Shown here: piece after piece, positions 25,002-37,499 of the stretch
Numbering within the stretch: position 1 is the stretch's first letter
Layout of the letters: every line of letters begins with the position of its first letter
NCBI RefSeq assembly: GCF_000485595.1
Contig: NW_014577432.1
Span: 196,222-253,547 of the forward strand
Length of the DNA: 57,326 bases
Reading direction: 5' to 3'
Source: Priapulus caudatus
Lineage: Eukaryota; Priapulida; Priapulimorpha; Priapulimorphida; Priapulidae
Notes under the pieces: model-generated
The model's database searches: none
What the model saw: only the letters and a program-made list of their open reading frames with translations
What the model was told of the DNA's origin: nothing
Made by a program: the position numbers and the translations under genes

Positions 25002-27740
25002 CTAAAATAAAGGAAATAGGTAACGCTCTAAAATAGATAGGAAAAGTCAACATGACATTCGGTGGAACACATGTGAGAAAATTCTTGCGTTTATGGGAAA
25101 TATCAATTTTCTATTACAAGCCCTGACATATCATGTGAAAAAATGCACAGCCGAAAGCTTAAGAAAGATTTTTTCATGTCCCAATTATTTTATAAAGCTA
25201 CTACGTATACGTGACGTTAAACATCTGGGACATTAAACACTGAGAAAGCACGTGATAATGATAGCATGTAGTGACGTGAGCTGTATATTGACGTGACGTG
25301 ATAGTATACGGAGCCGTTAGGAGGCGCTGGGGTGTGTGTCACACGTCATCGCTCACCTCTCTGCCATCTCTGCCGCTTTTGTGAACAGCTTGTTATTGTA
25401 ATAGTAGCTGGCTAGCTGACCCGTGGCGTACACATTGCCTCGGTCAGCGGCAGTGCGTAGGTATGTCAGCGCCATCTGTCTGTCTTGACTGCAGCCCATG
25501 CCATATAGATGCATCACGCCCAGCGCTCCTACACAGACAGACATGCAATTATATTATGTCGTACATGTTAAACCTTTTTTTTAAATGAACTTAAAGTGGT
25601 ACGTTAGAGGAGATAGTAACAAGCACGAAAATGTGATATGCATCTTATCTGGGAGGGGGGGGGGTGCAAATACCATACAACTACGCATCATACATATATT
25701 TCACATAAACTGCATGGCCAGTAAAATAGGTTTTATAGACAAAGCAAGTAAAATTGACAAGGATGTGGGCAGCTTTTAAAATCCGCACGTTACTGCACAA
25801 ATTGCAAGGGTTGGCAAGTATTATAATGTGATGTCAGCATTCGTAATTACGACGTATGGGCGCCCTAGTCAGAACAAGAGAAACTGGCGAACGTGTGTGT
25901 TTAGGATTGAGGCGTTTTCACTGCTATAATGAATAGCAACCTACACTTTTGACCCTTCCAACTAAATATGTCTATCTTGCGGGAAAATATCTTAGTATTA
26001 TTGGCAAAATTACTTAAATTAGGACTACCATGCAGCGGTCCCTACTAGCAAATACTACTAAACGGCCTGCCTGCCTGATCATGATTACATTGTGATGCTA
26101 GCCTGCCAGCTTACCTTGTGATGTTAGCCTGCCAGCTTACCTTGTGATGCTAGCCCACCAGCTTACCTTGTAATGCTAGCCCACCAGCTTACCTTGTGAT
26201 GCTAGCATGCCAGCTTACCTTGTGATGCTAGCCTGCCAGCATACCTTGTGATGCTAGCATGCCAGCTTACTTTGTAATTCTAGCATGTCAGCTTACGTTG
26301 TAATTCTAGCATGCCGGGTTAGCTTGCGATGCTAGCCTGCCAGCTTACGTAGTGATGCTAGCATGCCAGCTTACGTTGTAATTCTAGCATGCCGGGTTAG
26401 CTTGTGATGCTAGCCTGTCGGGTTAGCTTGTAATACTAGCATGCCAGCTTACCTTGCGATGCTAGCCTGCCAGCTTACCTTGTGACTCCAAGCTACCAGC
26501 TTTGGTGGCGAGACTGTGCCAGTGGAATGCCTTCTTCATGTTGAATGTTTCTGGTCGGGAGTAATACATGCCGAGTGCTGTCTGGGCCTTGATGCTAGGT
26601 GACCGGTTGTCATCGTTTGCCGCACGCAGCCACCACCTGCCAAAAGACATAATGTATAAGGTAAATAAGCTATAAGGTGTATAAACAACAGCATGTATGA
26701 AATGGTTACAGATTTACAGATAGAACTCATTTTTTTCAAGTGGAGACGATACTAAGCTCAAATTTACGGTAAAACAACAGGAATAAGTTTATGAAGTTGC
26801 AATGTTATCGACATGAAATCAATGCATTCTCAATTTCAATGCACAAAACATTTTGATGTCTCAGACATTTTCCACATTTATGTGTGTGTGAAAACGTTTC
26901 GCAAACCACACGAAAAACGGGCCCTTCGAGCTGGGTAACATACACAAGTTTACACACAGGCGTTACACTTTTTACAGCGTGTTTTTTCTTCGTATATATA
27001 CATTTTAGGTCACCACACAAAAAGAACACAACTCTACCGAACAGAGCAAGACATCTAGCCGATGGCACTGCATAGTAGGAACGGTTGCTCCATGCTCAGT
27101 ATTATTCTTACTTAATATTGCGTAGATCACATTTCCATTTATATTTCTATGTATTTGCGCTAGAGCTACATGTTACTATAGCATTGCTACAGTACAGTTG
27201 TTGGATGGACTTACCTCTCAGCATCGAAATCGGACTGTTTGACCCCGTATCCCTGGAAGTATGCACGTCCGATGTTGTACTCTGCTACCGCCACAAGACC
27301 CTGATCATGTTTGCTCTTAGAGCTCGCTACGTCCATCATCAATTCAAATCCCTTCTTCTGCAAAACGCAAGGAGATATAAATGATGGTTACACCGTTGTG
27401 TAAAACAGTAGGGTTAGATAGGGTCAAGTTGGACATCACAGTGTGCCAACAACATGTTGACAGCTAGTTGACAGTTGGGCATCTTCTATTGCTGTGCAAT
27501 ATTATGCACTAACGCACACACACCAAACACACACCACACACACACATACCCGCACGCGCGCGCGCACGCACGCACGCACGCACGCGAGCACACGCACACG
27601 CACACGCACACGCGCACGCGCACGCACACGTGCACACGTACACGAACACGCACACGCACACACACGTACACGCACGCACGCACGCACGCACGCACGGACG
27701 GACGCACACACGCACACGCACGCACGCACGCACGCACGCA

Positions 27741-27788
<48 letters not shown>

Positions 27789-27928
27789 AGGTACGGTACG
27801 AGTAGTTACGGTGAGTNNNNNNNNNNGTACGTACGACTACCGGCCTACGGTACGTCGTAACCGTCCGACCGTACGACGTTACGACGACCACCGGACACAC
27901 GACACGACGACCACGACCACGTATACTA

Positions 27929-27973
<45 letters not shown>

Positions 27974-30900
27974 CGGTCGGGTAGAATTAGGTTATGGTAT
28001 GAAACTGCATGAATGATATGGACTGCACTCACTATGCAATTCCGTTTACAAAGGTGCAATTATGGTACAGCACGGGCCACTACGTGAAATCCCCGAGGTT
28101 ACATAGACATCTGATTGTTAACGGTCTGTCACCATCCCTCCTCCCCGAATGCCAAATTCCTGCATTGCTACAGAGTGAATAGGAATCAGTGATGTGGAAG
28201 AAATTGATCAGAAGAGCAGCAATAGAACACGGAAGATTAAGATTAAGACGGACGGACGAACGAATTAACTGACCGATCGATCGATAGCCAGACAGATATA
28301 GCTAGATAAAGAGCGAGAGATAGAGCAAGCAAGAGAGAGAGAGAGAGTAATTGTGATGGAGAGCGAAAGAGAGAGAGAGAGAGAGAGAGTGAAAGAAAGA
28401 AAAAAAGAGGGAGAGAGCGAAAGAAAAAGAAAGAGAGGAATGAAGAAAGAGAGAAAGAGAGAGAGAGAACAAGTGAGAGATAGAGAGAGAAGGGGTGTAG
28501 GAGCGAGAAGAAGAGAGAAAATGAGAGTGAGAGAGGGAGAAAGAAAGAGAGAAAGACAGATGGAGAGAGAGGTATGGGTAACTATGTAAAAGAGCACATA
28601 CCGGATTCTCCTTATCTCCAAGTGTGTCGTAGCACATGACACCTAGCTGGTAGCGCGCTCTCATGTCCTTGTTCTGTATGGCTTCAAATTCTAACCTCGC
28701 CATATCGTAGTCACCCTGCAGCAAACAAGAGCCTAGATTGATTTTGGTCTAATTAGGTTTTCTTGTGTCAGTCTACTTACTTATAGTAGCTTCACACTTA
28801 CAACAGTCGTCTATAGAGAGTGAGCAACACTCATCCACTTTGTTGTGTTCCCATTGCTGCTCATTTCGGCGTTACGATGTGTCGTTCCTTTATCAGCTGG
28901 TCAGCTTATCGGCAGACACACCTGCCGTACGCGGAAGGTGGCCGCAGTGTCACAGCCACGGGCAGGTTCCCGGCCCGACCATACTCATCACGCCCCCACA
29001 CAGGGAGCGATTACAAACAGTAGCACACACACTTGTGAAGCAGCCTCGTGCCTGGTGCTCAGCCGCGTGGAGTGAAGCGCAGAGGCGAAGTGCTGGCTGA
29101 ATTCATGTGCTCCATAGGCACATGGAACGTATCAATAATAACACGATCGTAAATCTATATTTCTATTCGTTGTGCGCAGTGGCGAGCGTGCGGTGAAATT
29201 GTGTGTGGCAGATGAACAACCGAACGGCATTATTACTAATAGACGAGATAGAGAAACACATTTCGTTTCGTGTTTATTTACCATCATTTTACTAATGAAA
29301 CGTTCCACGTGCCAGTGATGTGCTCGGCCTCCTCTCTTGCTGGTAAATGACGTGTTCGTGCTAATGCCCTGGAGGGACGCTACGTGTGGTTTATCGAGTG
29401 TGCTACGTGTGGTTTAGTATGAGGGTTATCGAGCGAGCGAGAGGGAGAGGAGCCGAGAAAAACAGAAGGAGGGTATGGGCGCGAAAAAGAGAAAAAGACA
29501 GATAGGTGGTAGAGTGAAAGAGAGATCAAGATAGTACAGGGATAAGGAGAGAGATAGGTAGAGGTTGGAGAGAGGGCAGGAAGGGAGGGAGAAAGAGAGA
29601 GGGGAGGAATAAAGAGGGGGAGTGAAAGAGACCGCACTAATTGACCAGAGAAGCCACAATTTATTTAAGACTCACGTATCAATGTTTTTGATAATTCGTG
29701 TTTACATTTTGCCCCATAAATGCAGCTGTCTCTCCCGCGTTGACCCACCTGTCCCCACCTGCCCTCAATGCGTGCCTCGCTGAGCAACACCTGCTCTTCC
29801 CTTCTGCACGAATGCACGCCCGGTGACACGCACGAAATAGAGCAGCTGCCGCCGCCGCCGACACAGTCCTATTTGTTTGTACAAGGAATTTTCAATCCGG
29901 CTCGTATGACAAAGCTCGTGCAATATTGCTTCCAGAATGAGCTTCAATAATTGCTTAAGTCGAACTTGCGAGATATAAATTTAAAAGCAGAATTTCGTCA
30001 GAGACGTCAGCTGCAGAGGAGTTTGTATAAGAGGTGTTTTGCTAAGGAGAAGTGTATACCAAGTTTCTCCTTCAAGAGAATTTAATTCAAAGGAATTTTC
30101 GAGAAATTACAATTGTCTATAATATAATGGTTGTATATAATCGTAACGCGAGAGCCTTGTGCGTGCCGCATCAACCACCTATAACTATTTAAAACTAGTT
30201 ACTGACGCTCCCCATAGTGTCACCGCCCGTGATGCAGGTGGTGTACCAGCTGCCTTGCTGGCTACAAGCCTCCGATGATCTCACCTTATGCCTTTTGTTG
30301 TGTGTGCATTGCGAGTCGGAGAACCTCTGGTACTCGCAGAGTAGTCGCAGTACTCTGAGCCATTAAAAGAGATAACAGACGAGCTGGCAACGAGTGGGAT
30401 GAGAGCTGACCTCAGGCAACGACACACCGTCATCGCGTAATGTTTGCGGTGAGACAAACTTCCCATTTACATATTACTCATTTACATTTTACCCATTTAC
30501 ATATTACATTTACATCTCACATTTTACATTTTACATCTCACCGATTTACATCTCACCCATTTACATATTATTCCCATTTACATTTACAACTTCCCATTAT
30601 CTACATAGCATTGTATTATGTCAATAGTCCATAATAGAAAATTTTCTATTATGGACTCTTGATTATGTCTATCATCTATTATATAATAACGGTGTCTGTC
30701 CCCCTACGTCGTTACCACGGCCTCCATAATACGTACGCGACGATAAAATTAAGGACTTAGACATATCGATAAAGCTGCTACAAGGTAAATATTGCTGCGA
30801 TTAGTTATCTCTCTGGGCCAACAAGGAGCTAGGGTCTTTCCAGCCTCACAATGGTGACACGTAGCCCCGGCCGACCTACCCGGAGAAATTTCCTGCTAGT

Positions 30901-31444
30901 CGATAATAGGCGGAGCAATATATGTGAGATATTGAGGGACAAGCGATAGACAAGACAGGCAGAGAGCGAGAAAGAGACAGATAAGACAGAGAGAGAGAGA
31001 GCGCGCGCGCGCGTTAGAGAGAGAGAGAAGGGGTGAGAGCGACAGAGTGAGAGAGCGAGAGAGCGAGAGAAAGAGGGGAAGAGAGAGAACAATGGGGACG
31101 GAGAGAGAGAAGGTAGGAGTAAGAGCGAGAGAAAACGACAAGGGGGTTGTTAGTCTGGTAAGCAGGGACAGTTCGTGTCTGTACATCTATACGCAATGCA
31201 CAGCCCGTTGCCGTTCCCTCGTACCATTATATAGTCACACCTAAATTCTACGTACATATTCAAATACAGGGAAAAGTATACGCAGCCCCATTATCACCGT
31301 GGTCGTGGAAACGGACCAGAGAGCGTGGGAACCTGTCAGAGAAAACCAGAAGATCGATCGCTTAGGCGCGTGCGAGGCGCACTGCCTCTGCGCGACAACT
31401 GTTGCCGGGAGGATGGGAATGCATGAGTGAAACAGAGGGAGGGC

Positions 31445-31500
<56 letters not shown>

Positions 31501-31774
31501 AAAGACAGAAAGGGGGATGGCGGGTGAGAGTGAAAGAGGAAACGAGAGAGAGCGCTCTGCTGACCTGCCCGCTGATTTATTACCGACTGATTGCACCTAA
31601 TTGCGCGCACGCATCCATTGTGATGGCGTATAGCTATTGTGTGCTCGGCCTTGATTCACAGGAGGGCTCTCTTTACAAATGGCAGTGTGACGACCGAGCC
31701 ATGCATGGTGTTGGTGTATGACGTAGCAAGCAAGGCAGTAGGGCGAGAGAGAGGGGAGAGAGAGCGAGTGAGTA

Positions 31775-31855
<81 letters not shown>

Positions 31856-33150
31856 GAGAGCTAGATAGACGGATCGGATGGATGGAGGGAGATGGATACT
31901 GGATGGAGAAGGATGATGGATGGATGGATGGATAAATGGATGAATGCATAGATAGATAGATAGATAGATGGATAAATGGATGGATGGATGGATGGATGGA
32001 TGGATGGATGGATGGATGGATGGATGGATGGATGGATGGATGGATGGATGGATGGATGGATGGATGGATGGATGGATGGATGGATGGATGGATGGATAGA
32101 TGGATGGATGAATGGATGCAGGAGTCTCACCGCGGGTGCCACAGTCTGGTGCACGGCGGCACGAAGCGGTCATTGGAGCGGGTGCACGTCTGAACCAAAC
32201 AAAATGCGCAGCCATTTCGGAATAACTAAATACGCATGCGCCAGCAGTGAGTTCAGCCTCGCGAGACAAAAATTATCAAACACGACAGATATTTTCCTCA
32301 CCGCCTCGCGAGACCGAAGACTCAGTGAGATCGACCCCGCACACGGTGAGGTTCCTGCTGAGCACGGAGCGTGAGCTAACACTGACCTAACCACAGTGAC
32401 GGCTGGCTGTCGCCTAGACCCTCTACTGGCAACCCATGCCAAGAATAGCGACCAATATCACATAATTGGAGCGATTTCTTTACCAGCCATCACGACCGAG
32501 TTCTCGGGTTGAGATATGCACTAGTAAGCTAAATGACTCGTCAGGGTTTATTAACGTGTAGCTCTAGCCAATCAGCTTTGTAATATGAAGCATCAAAAAT
32601 CTCGCTGGACCACTCGCTGCCTCTACTACTCATTACTCCTACATTTACAGTAGAAGCACGCTCACTCAGAACGCTCTTGCATGGGTTTGTAAATTAGCTT
32701 ACAGATGTCATCCGCAGATAGTCACGCCTATGGTCTGGCGCATCGCCACAGCCAGGCCCGCGGATATAAACTTTCATGCCTATACTATCATTATCAAGAG
32801 CTAATAAATACCTAATAATCCTAATAATAGGTATTTATTAGCTCTTGATACTATGCCTATGCTTATACTGCAATCTGACAAGCAGGCAGGCAGGCGGCTC
32901 TACACTTTAACGCCTAACTGCGCTCGCGTTGCGGCAAACAAACAGATCCGGCTGCCTTTTCATGCCTATCAGCCGATAGTCGTAACTCTTAATTACAGGT
33001 AATGAGTCATTAGCGTGAATAAGACCAATTAAGTAACCGATCTGTGTTGCCGCCTACGGGGGATGATGATGAAGTAAAGGTAAAAAGGTTACCCTGAGCA
33101 CCACGGTAGTAGTCATTCACAACGTGGTCAAGGATACTACTAATTCCTTT

Positions 33151-33224
<74 letters not shown>

Positions 33225-33237
33225 ACTCTCTCTCTCT

Positions 33238-33277
<40 letters not shown>

Positions 33278-33910
33278 CTTTTTTATTATTTCTTGCACTT
33301 TCTTTCATTGGCTATGCTAGTCACAGTAGTAAATGCTTCCTACAGCATGATCAGGTTGCTGATACGTGCCAGAAAAGAAACCTGAAAGCAGCGCATCCAT
33401 GGTTCAGCAATTAATAACATCCGCCACGCAAGCAACATTGTAGGGATGTTTTTCTTGGTAGGCTTTGATTAACCAAAACGTTGAATATAATGTATATATC
33501 GGTTTATTCTATGTATGTTACGACGGTTATTTGGCACGTAGCCATCTCCCGGCCTGGTTTATTACTCTTTCTATGATTGCTCATGAATATTTAATGTTGT
33601 CACATCTATTAGAAAGCGCAATAAAAGAATTATGCCATCAATAAATATCATCTTAACGTTGTTTTTAGTCGCACGTTTTCCTTGTTTACTACCCTTGTTG
33701 CCGCACTTATTTCCCTAACAAAAATTAATCTACATCTCTACGTTACCCAATAGAACTCTGTGGTTTTGCTACGTTACAACATCCAGCCGACCACCTGCAG
33801 CTGTTGCGATGCCACCCGAGACTTCAAGTCTATGGGTGAGTTACCACTGCTGTTGGTGTCATTGCTGTTGCTGCTGCTGTTGCCCTTACTAGTGTTACTA
33901 CTGCTGCTGC

Positions 33911-33945
<35 letters not shown>

Positions 33946-35446
33946 CAACTGCTGCTACTACTACTGCTGCGGCTGCGGCTGCTACTCTTGCTGGTGCTAC
34001 TATACTACTACTGCTACTGCTACTGCTACTGCTACTGCTATGTACTGCTACTGCTACTGCTACTGCTTACTGCTAGCTGCTACTGTATACTGCTACTGTT
34101 CTGCTACTGCTACTGCTACTGCTACTGCTACTGCCACTGCTACTGCTACTGCTACTGTTACTGCCTAGCCACTGCCAAGTGCTACGTACTGCTACTGCTA
34201 CTGCTATGCTACTGTTACTGCTACTGCTACTGCTACTGCTAACTGCTACCTGCCGCCCTACTGCCACCTGCTACTGGCTATGCTACTGCTACTGCGTATT
34301 GCTACCTATTACTGTTACTGCTACTGCCTACTGCTACTGCTACTGTTACTGCTATTGCTAGCCTATTACCTGTTACTGCTACTTGCTCAGCTGCTACTGC
34401 TACTGCTATGCTAGCTGCTACTGCTACTGCTACTGCTACTGCTACTGCTACTATTACTGTTACTGCTACTGCTACTGCTACTGCTACTGCTACTGCTACT
34501 GCTACTACTACCTATTACTGTTACTGCTGCTGTCGTCATCGTCGCTGCCGCCGTCCCCGGCGTGTGCAGTGGTGGTGGTGGCGGCGGCGGCGGCGGCGGC
34601 GATGGTGGTGATAATGTTGATGATGATGGTGGTGGTAGTAGTGCCGCTGCTGCCGATTCTACTAGTACAGCTACTATTACCAAGGACAGATAACTCAACC
34701 CAAACAATAAGAAATGACGACATTATTGACCGCTGCTATTTTTGATACAAGTCTACTGATATTGCTGCTGTCGCTGCTGCTAATGTGTCAGCGTACATAG
34801 GCGCGTTGGTAACGATATAAGTGGAGGCAGGGCTCTTCGTATATTTCCTGTGTGAACGCAGCAGCACCCGGACGCAAGTCTCGCCTTACCGACTGCAAAA
34901 CACTCAACGTTGTTTTCTCTACACGACCGTGTTTGTAAGAAGTTATATATAGTAAATAATGAATACTAGCGCGTGAGAAGCGCGGCCGCTCCGCCATGCT
35001 AGACTATAGGCGGCAGAAATCCCACCACACGTGGTGCGTGCTAATTAAGCACTTACTCAGCTTACAAAACCTCTTCGCTTATGTGTGTGATGTATTTTTC
35101 TGCGTGTAACTGAGTAGAATTTAAAGGGTCAGTTCCACGTACGGTTCTAATCACATGGGTCTCGGTCTATATACGTTTACACAAACACACACATACACAC
35201 ACACGCACACGCTCACGCACACGCTCACGCACACGCACACGCACACGCACAAGCACACGCACGCACACGCACACGCACACGTTCACGCACACGCACACGA
35301 ACACGCACACACACACACGCACACACGCACGCACGCACGCACACACACACACACACACTTTCTATTTCTTTCACACACGCACGCACGCACGCATGCACGC
35401 ACACACGCACGCACACGCACGCACACACGCACACACACGCACACAC

Positions 35447-35477
<31 letters not shown>

Positions 35478-37031
35478 ATTTTGTATATATATATACATAT
35501 ACATTATACATATCTCCTCTTGGGACATATAATCAAGAATCCTCCACTCCTCAATTATGTGAACCCACATTACATTAGCCACATATTAAAGCAGCACAAT
35601 GCGCATCCAAACGCTAATTTCTCCAGTACTAGACTAGCAAATACTTCGTGTCATGCATAATCACACTACCTCATGACAAAATAAACTCTAGTTACTCCCA
35701 TTTCACTGCGCGTTGTCTTATAAAAGGTATTTGAAAATACCTCCAGTGCTGTTCAAATTCTCCGATGTTGTTGACAGTTTCCCCAAGCAAACGTGCAGCG
35801 GTTCTGCGGTACAGCGGTACGGGTGTAGCAAAGATAAAAACATGTGACGTCACCTAAACACTTCGAGGCTAAATTGTTTGGCAAACAAGTCGGCGTTTGC
35901 GCCAGAATGCCAGTTTTCTCACCTCTTTCTTGTGGGTTTTAAGCAAATGCGCAGTGAAATGGGAGCAACTAGAGTTTATTTTGTCATAAGGTAGTGTGAT
36001 TATGCATGTCACGAAGTATTTGCTAGTCTAGTACTGGAGAAATTAGCGTTTGGACGCGCATTGTGCGGCTTTAATGTGTAACATCAGTCAACATGCAAAA
36101 CAGCTGCACACCTGTCAACAAGCGCATGTAATATTTGCATACATATTATATTCCAGCTGACAACGGAATGCTGCAACCTACCCAAGGCTGCCTGCCCACC
36201 TGTTCGCCTGCTGCGCATGCACATATATATAAGTAACCATGCAGCTACTGTTCTGATTTTAATGGATGATCTGATATTGGGTTCCCCGGCGACGCGGCTG
36301 CTAATACGTGCCTGAGATGCCGCGAAACGCTGCCTTCTCGCTCGCCCTGCGGGCAATTACAGCATCGCGCCGTCAAAACAGACGTGAAATGTTTGCGTAA
36401 CTGTACATGACCGTTGGACCAGTAGACCAGCTACAGACTGTAGACAGACGGCACACATCGACATCTATATGTATACACATGTCGTGCACTACTAGGTACA
36501 TGGTCACCGGGATCACCACACTGATCAAAAAGCAATGTCGCACTTTCCCCGTTTTATTCTGATAATTATTGCCTGCATGCCGCTACTCGTTTACCTGATT
36601 GTTCTCGGAAGCTCACTCGTGTTTTGCGGGGATGGTGCGGAGATGGTAAACCGCGGAGATACGGGTTAGGGCAGCGAGACAATTTTCTTTGTTTATCGCC
36701 GTGTTTCTGCCTATTGCGAGATGCGTTTCATATGCGTATATATATACTAGTTCTGATAAAGGGTTACTTTACAGCACGTGTGTATGATAGTAGAGCTTAC
36801 ACTAACCTTCTCGAAAAGAAACTGCCCCAGTTGGAACTCGGCACCAGCGCATCCCTCTCTCACTCTGCTCCGCAATATTTCCTCCACCTCCTCCGCCAGA
36901 TAGTACTCTTCGTTGCACAGCAACGACTGATTTTCGCCTGGCTTCAGTTTCTCTTCCTTGGCAACCTTTTCAACGATGCTGGTGCGGCTGCCAGGTAGCA
37001 CCTCCGTCGTTAAGTCTTTAGTCAGCTCCAT
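24740..37031 (-). CDS. LRP2BP: LRP2-binding protein gene, complete, six coding exons
   Basis: The join, in transcript order, is 37031-36807, 28715-28602, 27357-27215, 26636-26479, 25528-25357, 25001-24740. The exons sum to 1074 nt: 357 residues plus TAA, close to the roughly 350 of vertebrate LRP2BP. All junctions have GT/AG and phases agree throughout. The protein is a chain of Sel1-like repeats (helical pairs of the TPR type), seen as [79 protein letters not shown] and [12 protein letters not shown]. In vertebrates it binds the cytoplasmic tail of megalin (LRP2) and is thought to act as an adaptor in the cytoplasm; that role is carried over by homology. There is no signal peptide and no membrane segment. 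The gene converges on the convertase gene. Confidence 0.95.
25002..25356 (-). other. LRP2BP intron 5
   Basis: Plain AT-rich intron with GTGAGC donor. Short GTGACGTGA repeats near 25270-25300. Confidence 0.6.
25357..25528 (-). CDS. LRP2BP: LRP2BP exon 5 (Sel1-like repeats)
   Basis: 172 nt between acceptor CTGTGTAG and donor GTGAGC. Encodes [57 protein letters not shown]. Includes one full Sel1 motif (ALGxMxLYGxGxxQD...A..YLR.AA..GN..A). Confidence 0.96.
25529..26106 (-). other. LRP2BP intron 4, plain part
   Basis: No repeats of note apart from a G run near 25655. The rest of this intron (26107-26478) is the splice-site minisatellite. Confidence 0.6.
26107..26478 (-). repeat. 26-bp minisatellite built on the LRP2BP exon 4 splice donor
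   Basis: Fourteen tandem 26-bp copies (26107-26470) adjoin the exon 4 boundary. On the minus strand the unit is CAAGGTAAGCTGGCAGGCTA plus GCATCA. Its start duplicates the true exon-intron junction (TCACAAG|GTAAGCTGG). Seven copies keep AGGTAAGC or AGGTATGC, four more keep GTAAGC in a weaker context, and three have lost the GT (GGGTTAGCTTG-type copies). Confidence 0.93.
26479..26636 (-). CDS. LRP2BP: LRP2BP exon 4 (Sel1-like repeats)
   Basis: 158 nt between acceptor TTTTGGCAG and donor GTAAGC. Encodes [52 protein letters not shown]. The SxKAQxxLGxYYS and KAFxWHSxAxxxGxLESQG phrases match LRP2BP closely. Confidence 0.96.
26637..27214 (-). other. LRP2BP intron 3
   Basis: Ordinary intron with GTAAGT donor; nothing else recognised. 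Confidence 0.6.
27215..27357 (-). CDS. LRP2BP: LRP2BP exon 3 (Sel1-like repeat)
   Basis: 143 nt between acceptor GTTTTGCAG and donor GTAAGT. Encodes [47 protein letters not shown]. [24 protein letters not shown] matches the AAYNLGRAYYEGKGVKRS region of the vertebrate protein. Confidence 0.95.
27510..27783. repeat. CA/CG-rich then AT microsatellite
   Basis: ACACGCACGC-type repeats followed by about 20 AT units, in LRP2BP intron 2. Confidence 0.95.
27817..27826. other. assembly gap (10 N)
   Basis: Ten N within low-complexity sequence made of GTACG/CGTAC words, with a second AT tract at 27928-27968. This part of the intron is probably poorly assembled. Confidence 1.
28310..28580. repeat. GA-rich microsatellite
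   Basis: Purine-rich GA/GAAA tract next to the donor side of LRP2BP exon 2. Confidence 0.95.
28602..28715 (-). CDS. LRP2BP: LRP2BP exon 2
   Basis: 114 nt (38 codons, phase 0 both sides) between acceptor TTGCTGCAG and donor GTATGT. Encodes [20 protein letters not shown], then [18 protein letters not shown]. EQFEEIxxKDxxAxYQLGVMYYDGLG is the vertebrate counterpart. Confidence 0.95.
29226..29325 (+). repeat. repeat family A, copy 1
   Basis: Shares ACGGCATT, ACACATTTCGT, TTCGTGTTTATTTACCAT and GAAACGTTCCACGTGCCAGT with the family A copies at 38351, 40847 (-), 48837 and 51160. Preceded by GTGCGGTGAAATTGTGTG, also found upstream of the 51160 copy. Confidence 0.7.
30626..30657. repeat. perfect 32-bp palindrome (TCAAGAG family)
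   Basis: AGTCCATAATAGAAAA and its exact reverse complement, no loop. The right flank continues CTCTTGAT as in the other family members. Confidence 0.85.
31860..32120. repeat. GGAT tetranucleotide microsatellite
   Basis: Nearly pure GATG/GGAT units. Confidence 0.97.
32792..32850. repeat. 59-bp hairpin element (TCAAGAG family)
   Basis: TATCAAGAGCTAATAAATAC on the left pairs exactly with GTATTTATTAGCTCTTGATA on the right, with a short CTAATAAT-containing centre. TA lies at both outer edges. Confidence 0.88.
33154..33272. repeat. CA then CT microsatellites
   Basis: About 35 CA units followed by about 20 CT units. Confidence 0.97.
33840..34650. repeat. CTG/CTA trinucleotide and CTGCTA hexanucleotide region
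   Basis: CTGCTACTGCTACTG units with GATGATG (33910) and GGCGGC (34575-34602) sub-tracts. The Leu-rich and Cys-Tyr open frames are repeat artefacts. Confidence 0.95.
35170..35476. repeat. CA/CACG microsatellite
   Basis: ACACGC-type repeat interrupted once by TTTCTATTTCTTTC. Confidence 0.95.
35586..36074. mobile_element. MITE with about 125-bp terminal inverted repeats
   Basis: The left arm (35586-35712) begins TTAAAGCAGCACAATGCGC and includes CTCCAGTACTAGACTAGCAA. The right arm (35946-36074) is its near-exact reverse complement, ending GCGCATTGTGCGGCTTTAA. A 230-bp unique interior shows no coding capacity. TTAA at each edge could be a piggyBac-type target site or part of the repeat; TA is the other option. 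Confidence 0.87.
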
Positions 37032-37034
37032 GAC
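36807..37034 (-). CDS. LRP2BP: LRP2BP exon 1 (start codon)
   Basis: Acceptor CACTCGCAG, then GTC, then ATG at 37031-37029, so a 5' non-coding exon is likely upstream. Donor GTTAGT. Encodes 75 residues: [75 protein letters not shown]. The end matches LLKERIxKGDxxAxFxxGQLYFEE in vertebrates; the first 40 residues are not conserved, as is usual for this protein. Confidence 0.9.
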
Positions 37035-37186
37035 CTGCGAGTGAGCGAGAGAGAGAAAATAGTGCGGAATATTGTACTATGGGCGGATGTGACCATACAA
37101 ACACGTACAAATAGGCCTAGTAGCGGCAAGCCTGCAGCCGATTTATCGATTGATCGAAAAATAGATATATAGATCAATCGTTTGTC

Positions 37187-37436
37187 ATATATATATATAT
37201 ATATTATATATATAGTATTAATATATATATATATAATATATTGTGTGTGTGGGTGTGTGTGTCGTGTGTGTGTGGGTGTGGGTGTGTGTGTGTGTGTGTG
37301 CCTGGCTGGTGTGCGTGGGCGTGTGCGTGTGCGTGGGCGTGTGCGTGTGAGTGTGCGTGTGAGTGTGCGTGTGCGTGTGCGTGTGTGTGCGCGCGTGTGC
37401 GTGTGCGTGTGTGCGCGCGTGTGTTACAGATATTGA
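37187..37436. repeat. AT then GT/GTGC microsatellites
   Basis: TATA tracts to 37242, then GTGTGCGTG repeats. Confidence 0.95.
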
Positions 37437-37442
37437 TATATG

Positions 37443-37499
37443 TATATATATCAGGAGTGTATAATAGGGATACCCTATTATACACTCCTGATATATATA
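37443..37499. repeat. 57-bp near-perfect hairpin (TCAAGAG family, TCAGGAG variant)
   Basis: Arms 37443-37469 and 37473-37499 pair completely around a 3-base loop. The core reads TATCAGGAGTGTATAATAGG. It is embedded in TATATA on both sides, consistent with insertion into a TA microsatellite. Confidence 0.9.

Larger units (their letters stand above)
28716..36806 (-). other. 8.1-kb LRP2BP intron 1, repeat-rich
   Basis: Contains GA tracts (29440-29640, 30960-31110, 31450-31500, 31740-31856), a GATG tract (31860-32120), two small palindromes (30626, 32792), CA/CT microsatellites (33154-33272), CTG/CTA trinucleotides (33840-34650), CA repeats (35170-35476), a MITE (35586-36074) and one copy of repeat family A (29226-29325). 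ACATTTACAT words repeat at 30470-30590. Confidence 0.75.

Noticed and set aside
26107-26478. CRISPR-like array of short repeats
   Set aside because: Repeats are contiguous, with no unique spacers, inside a eukaryotic intron.
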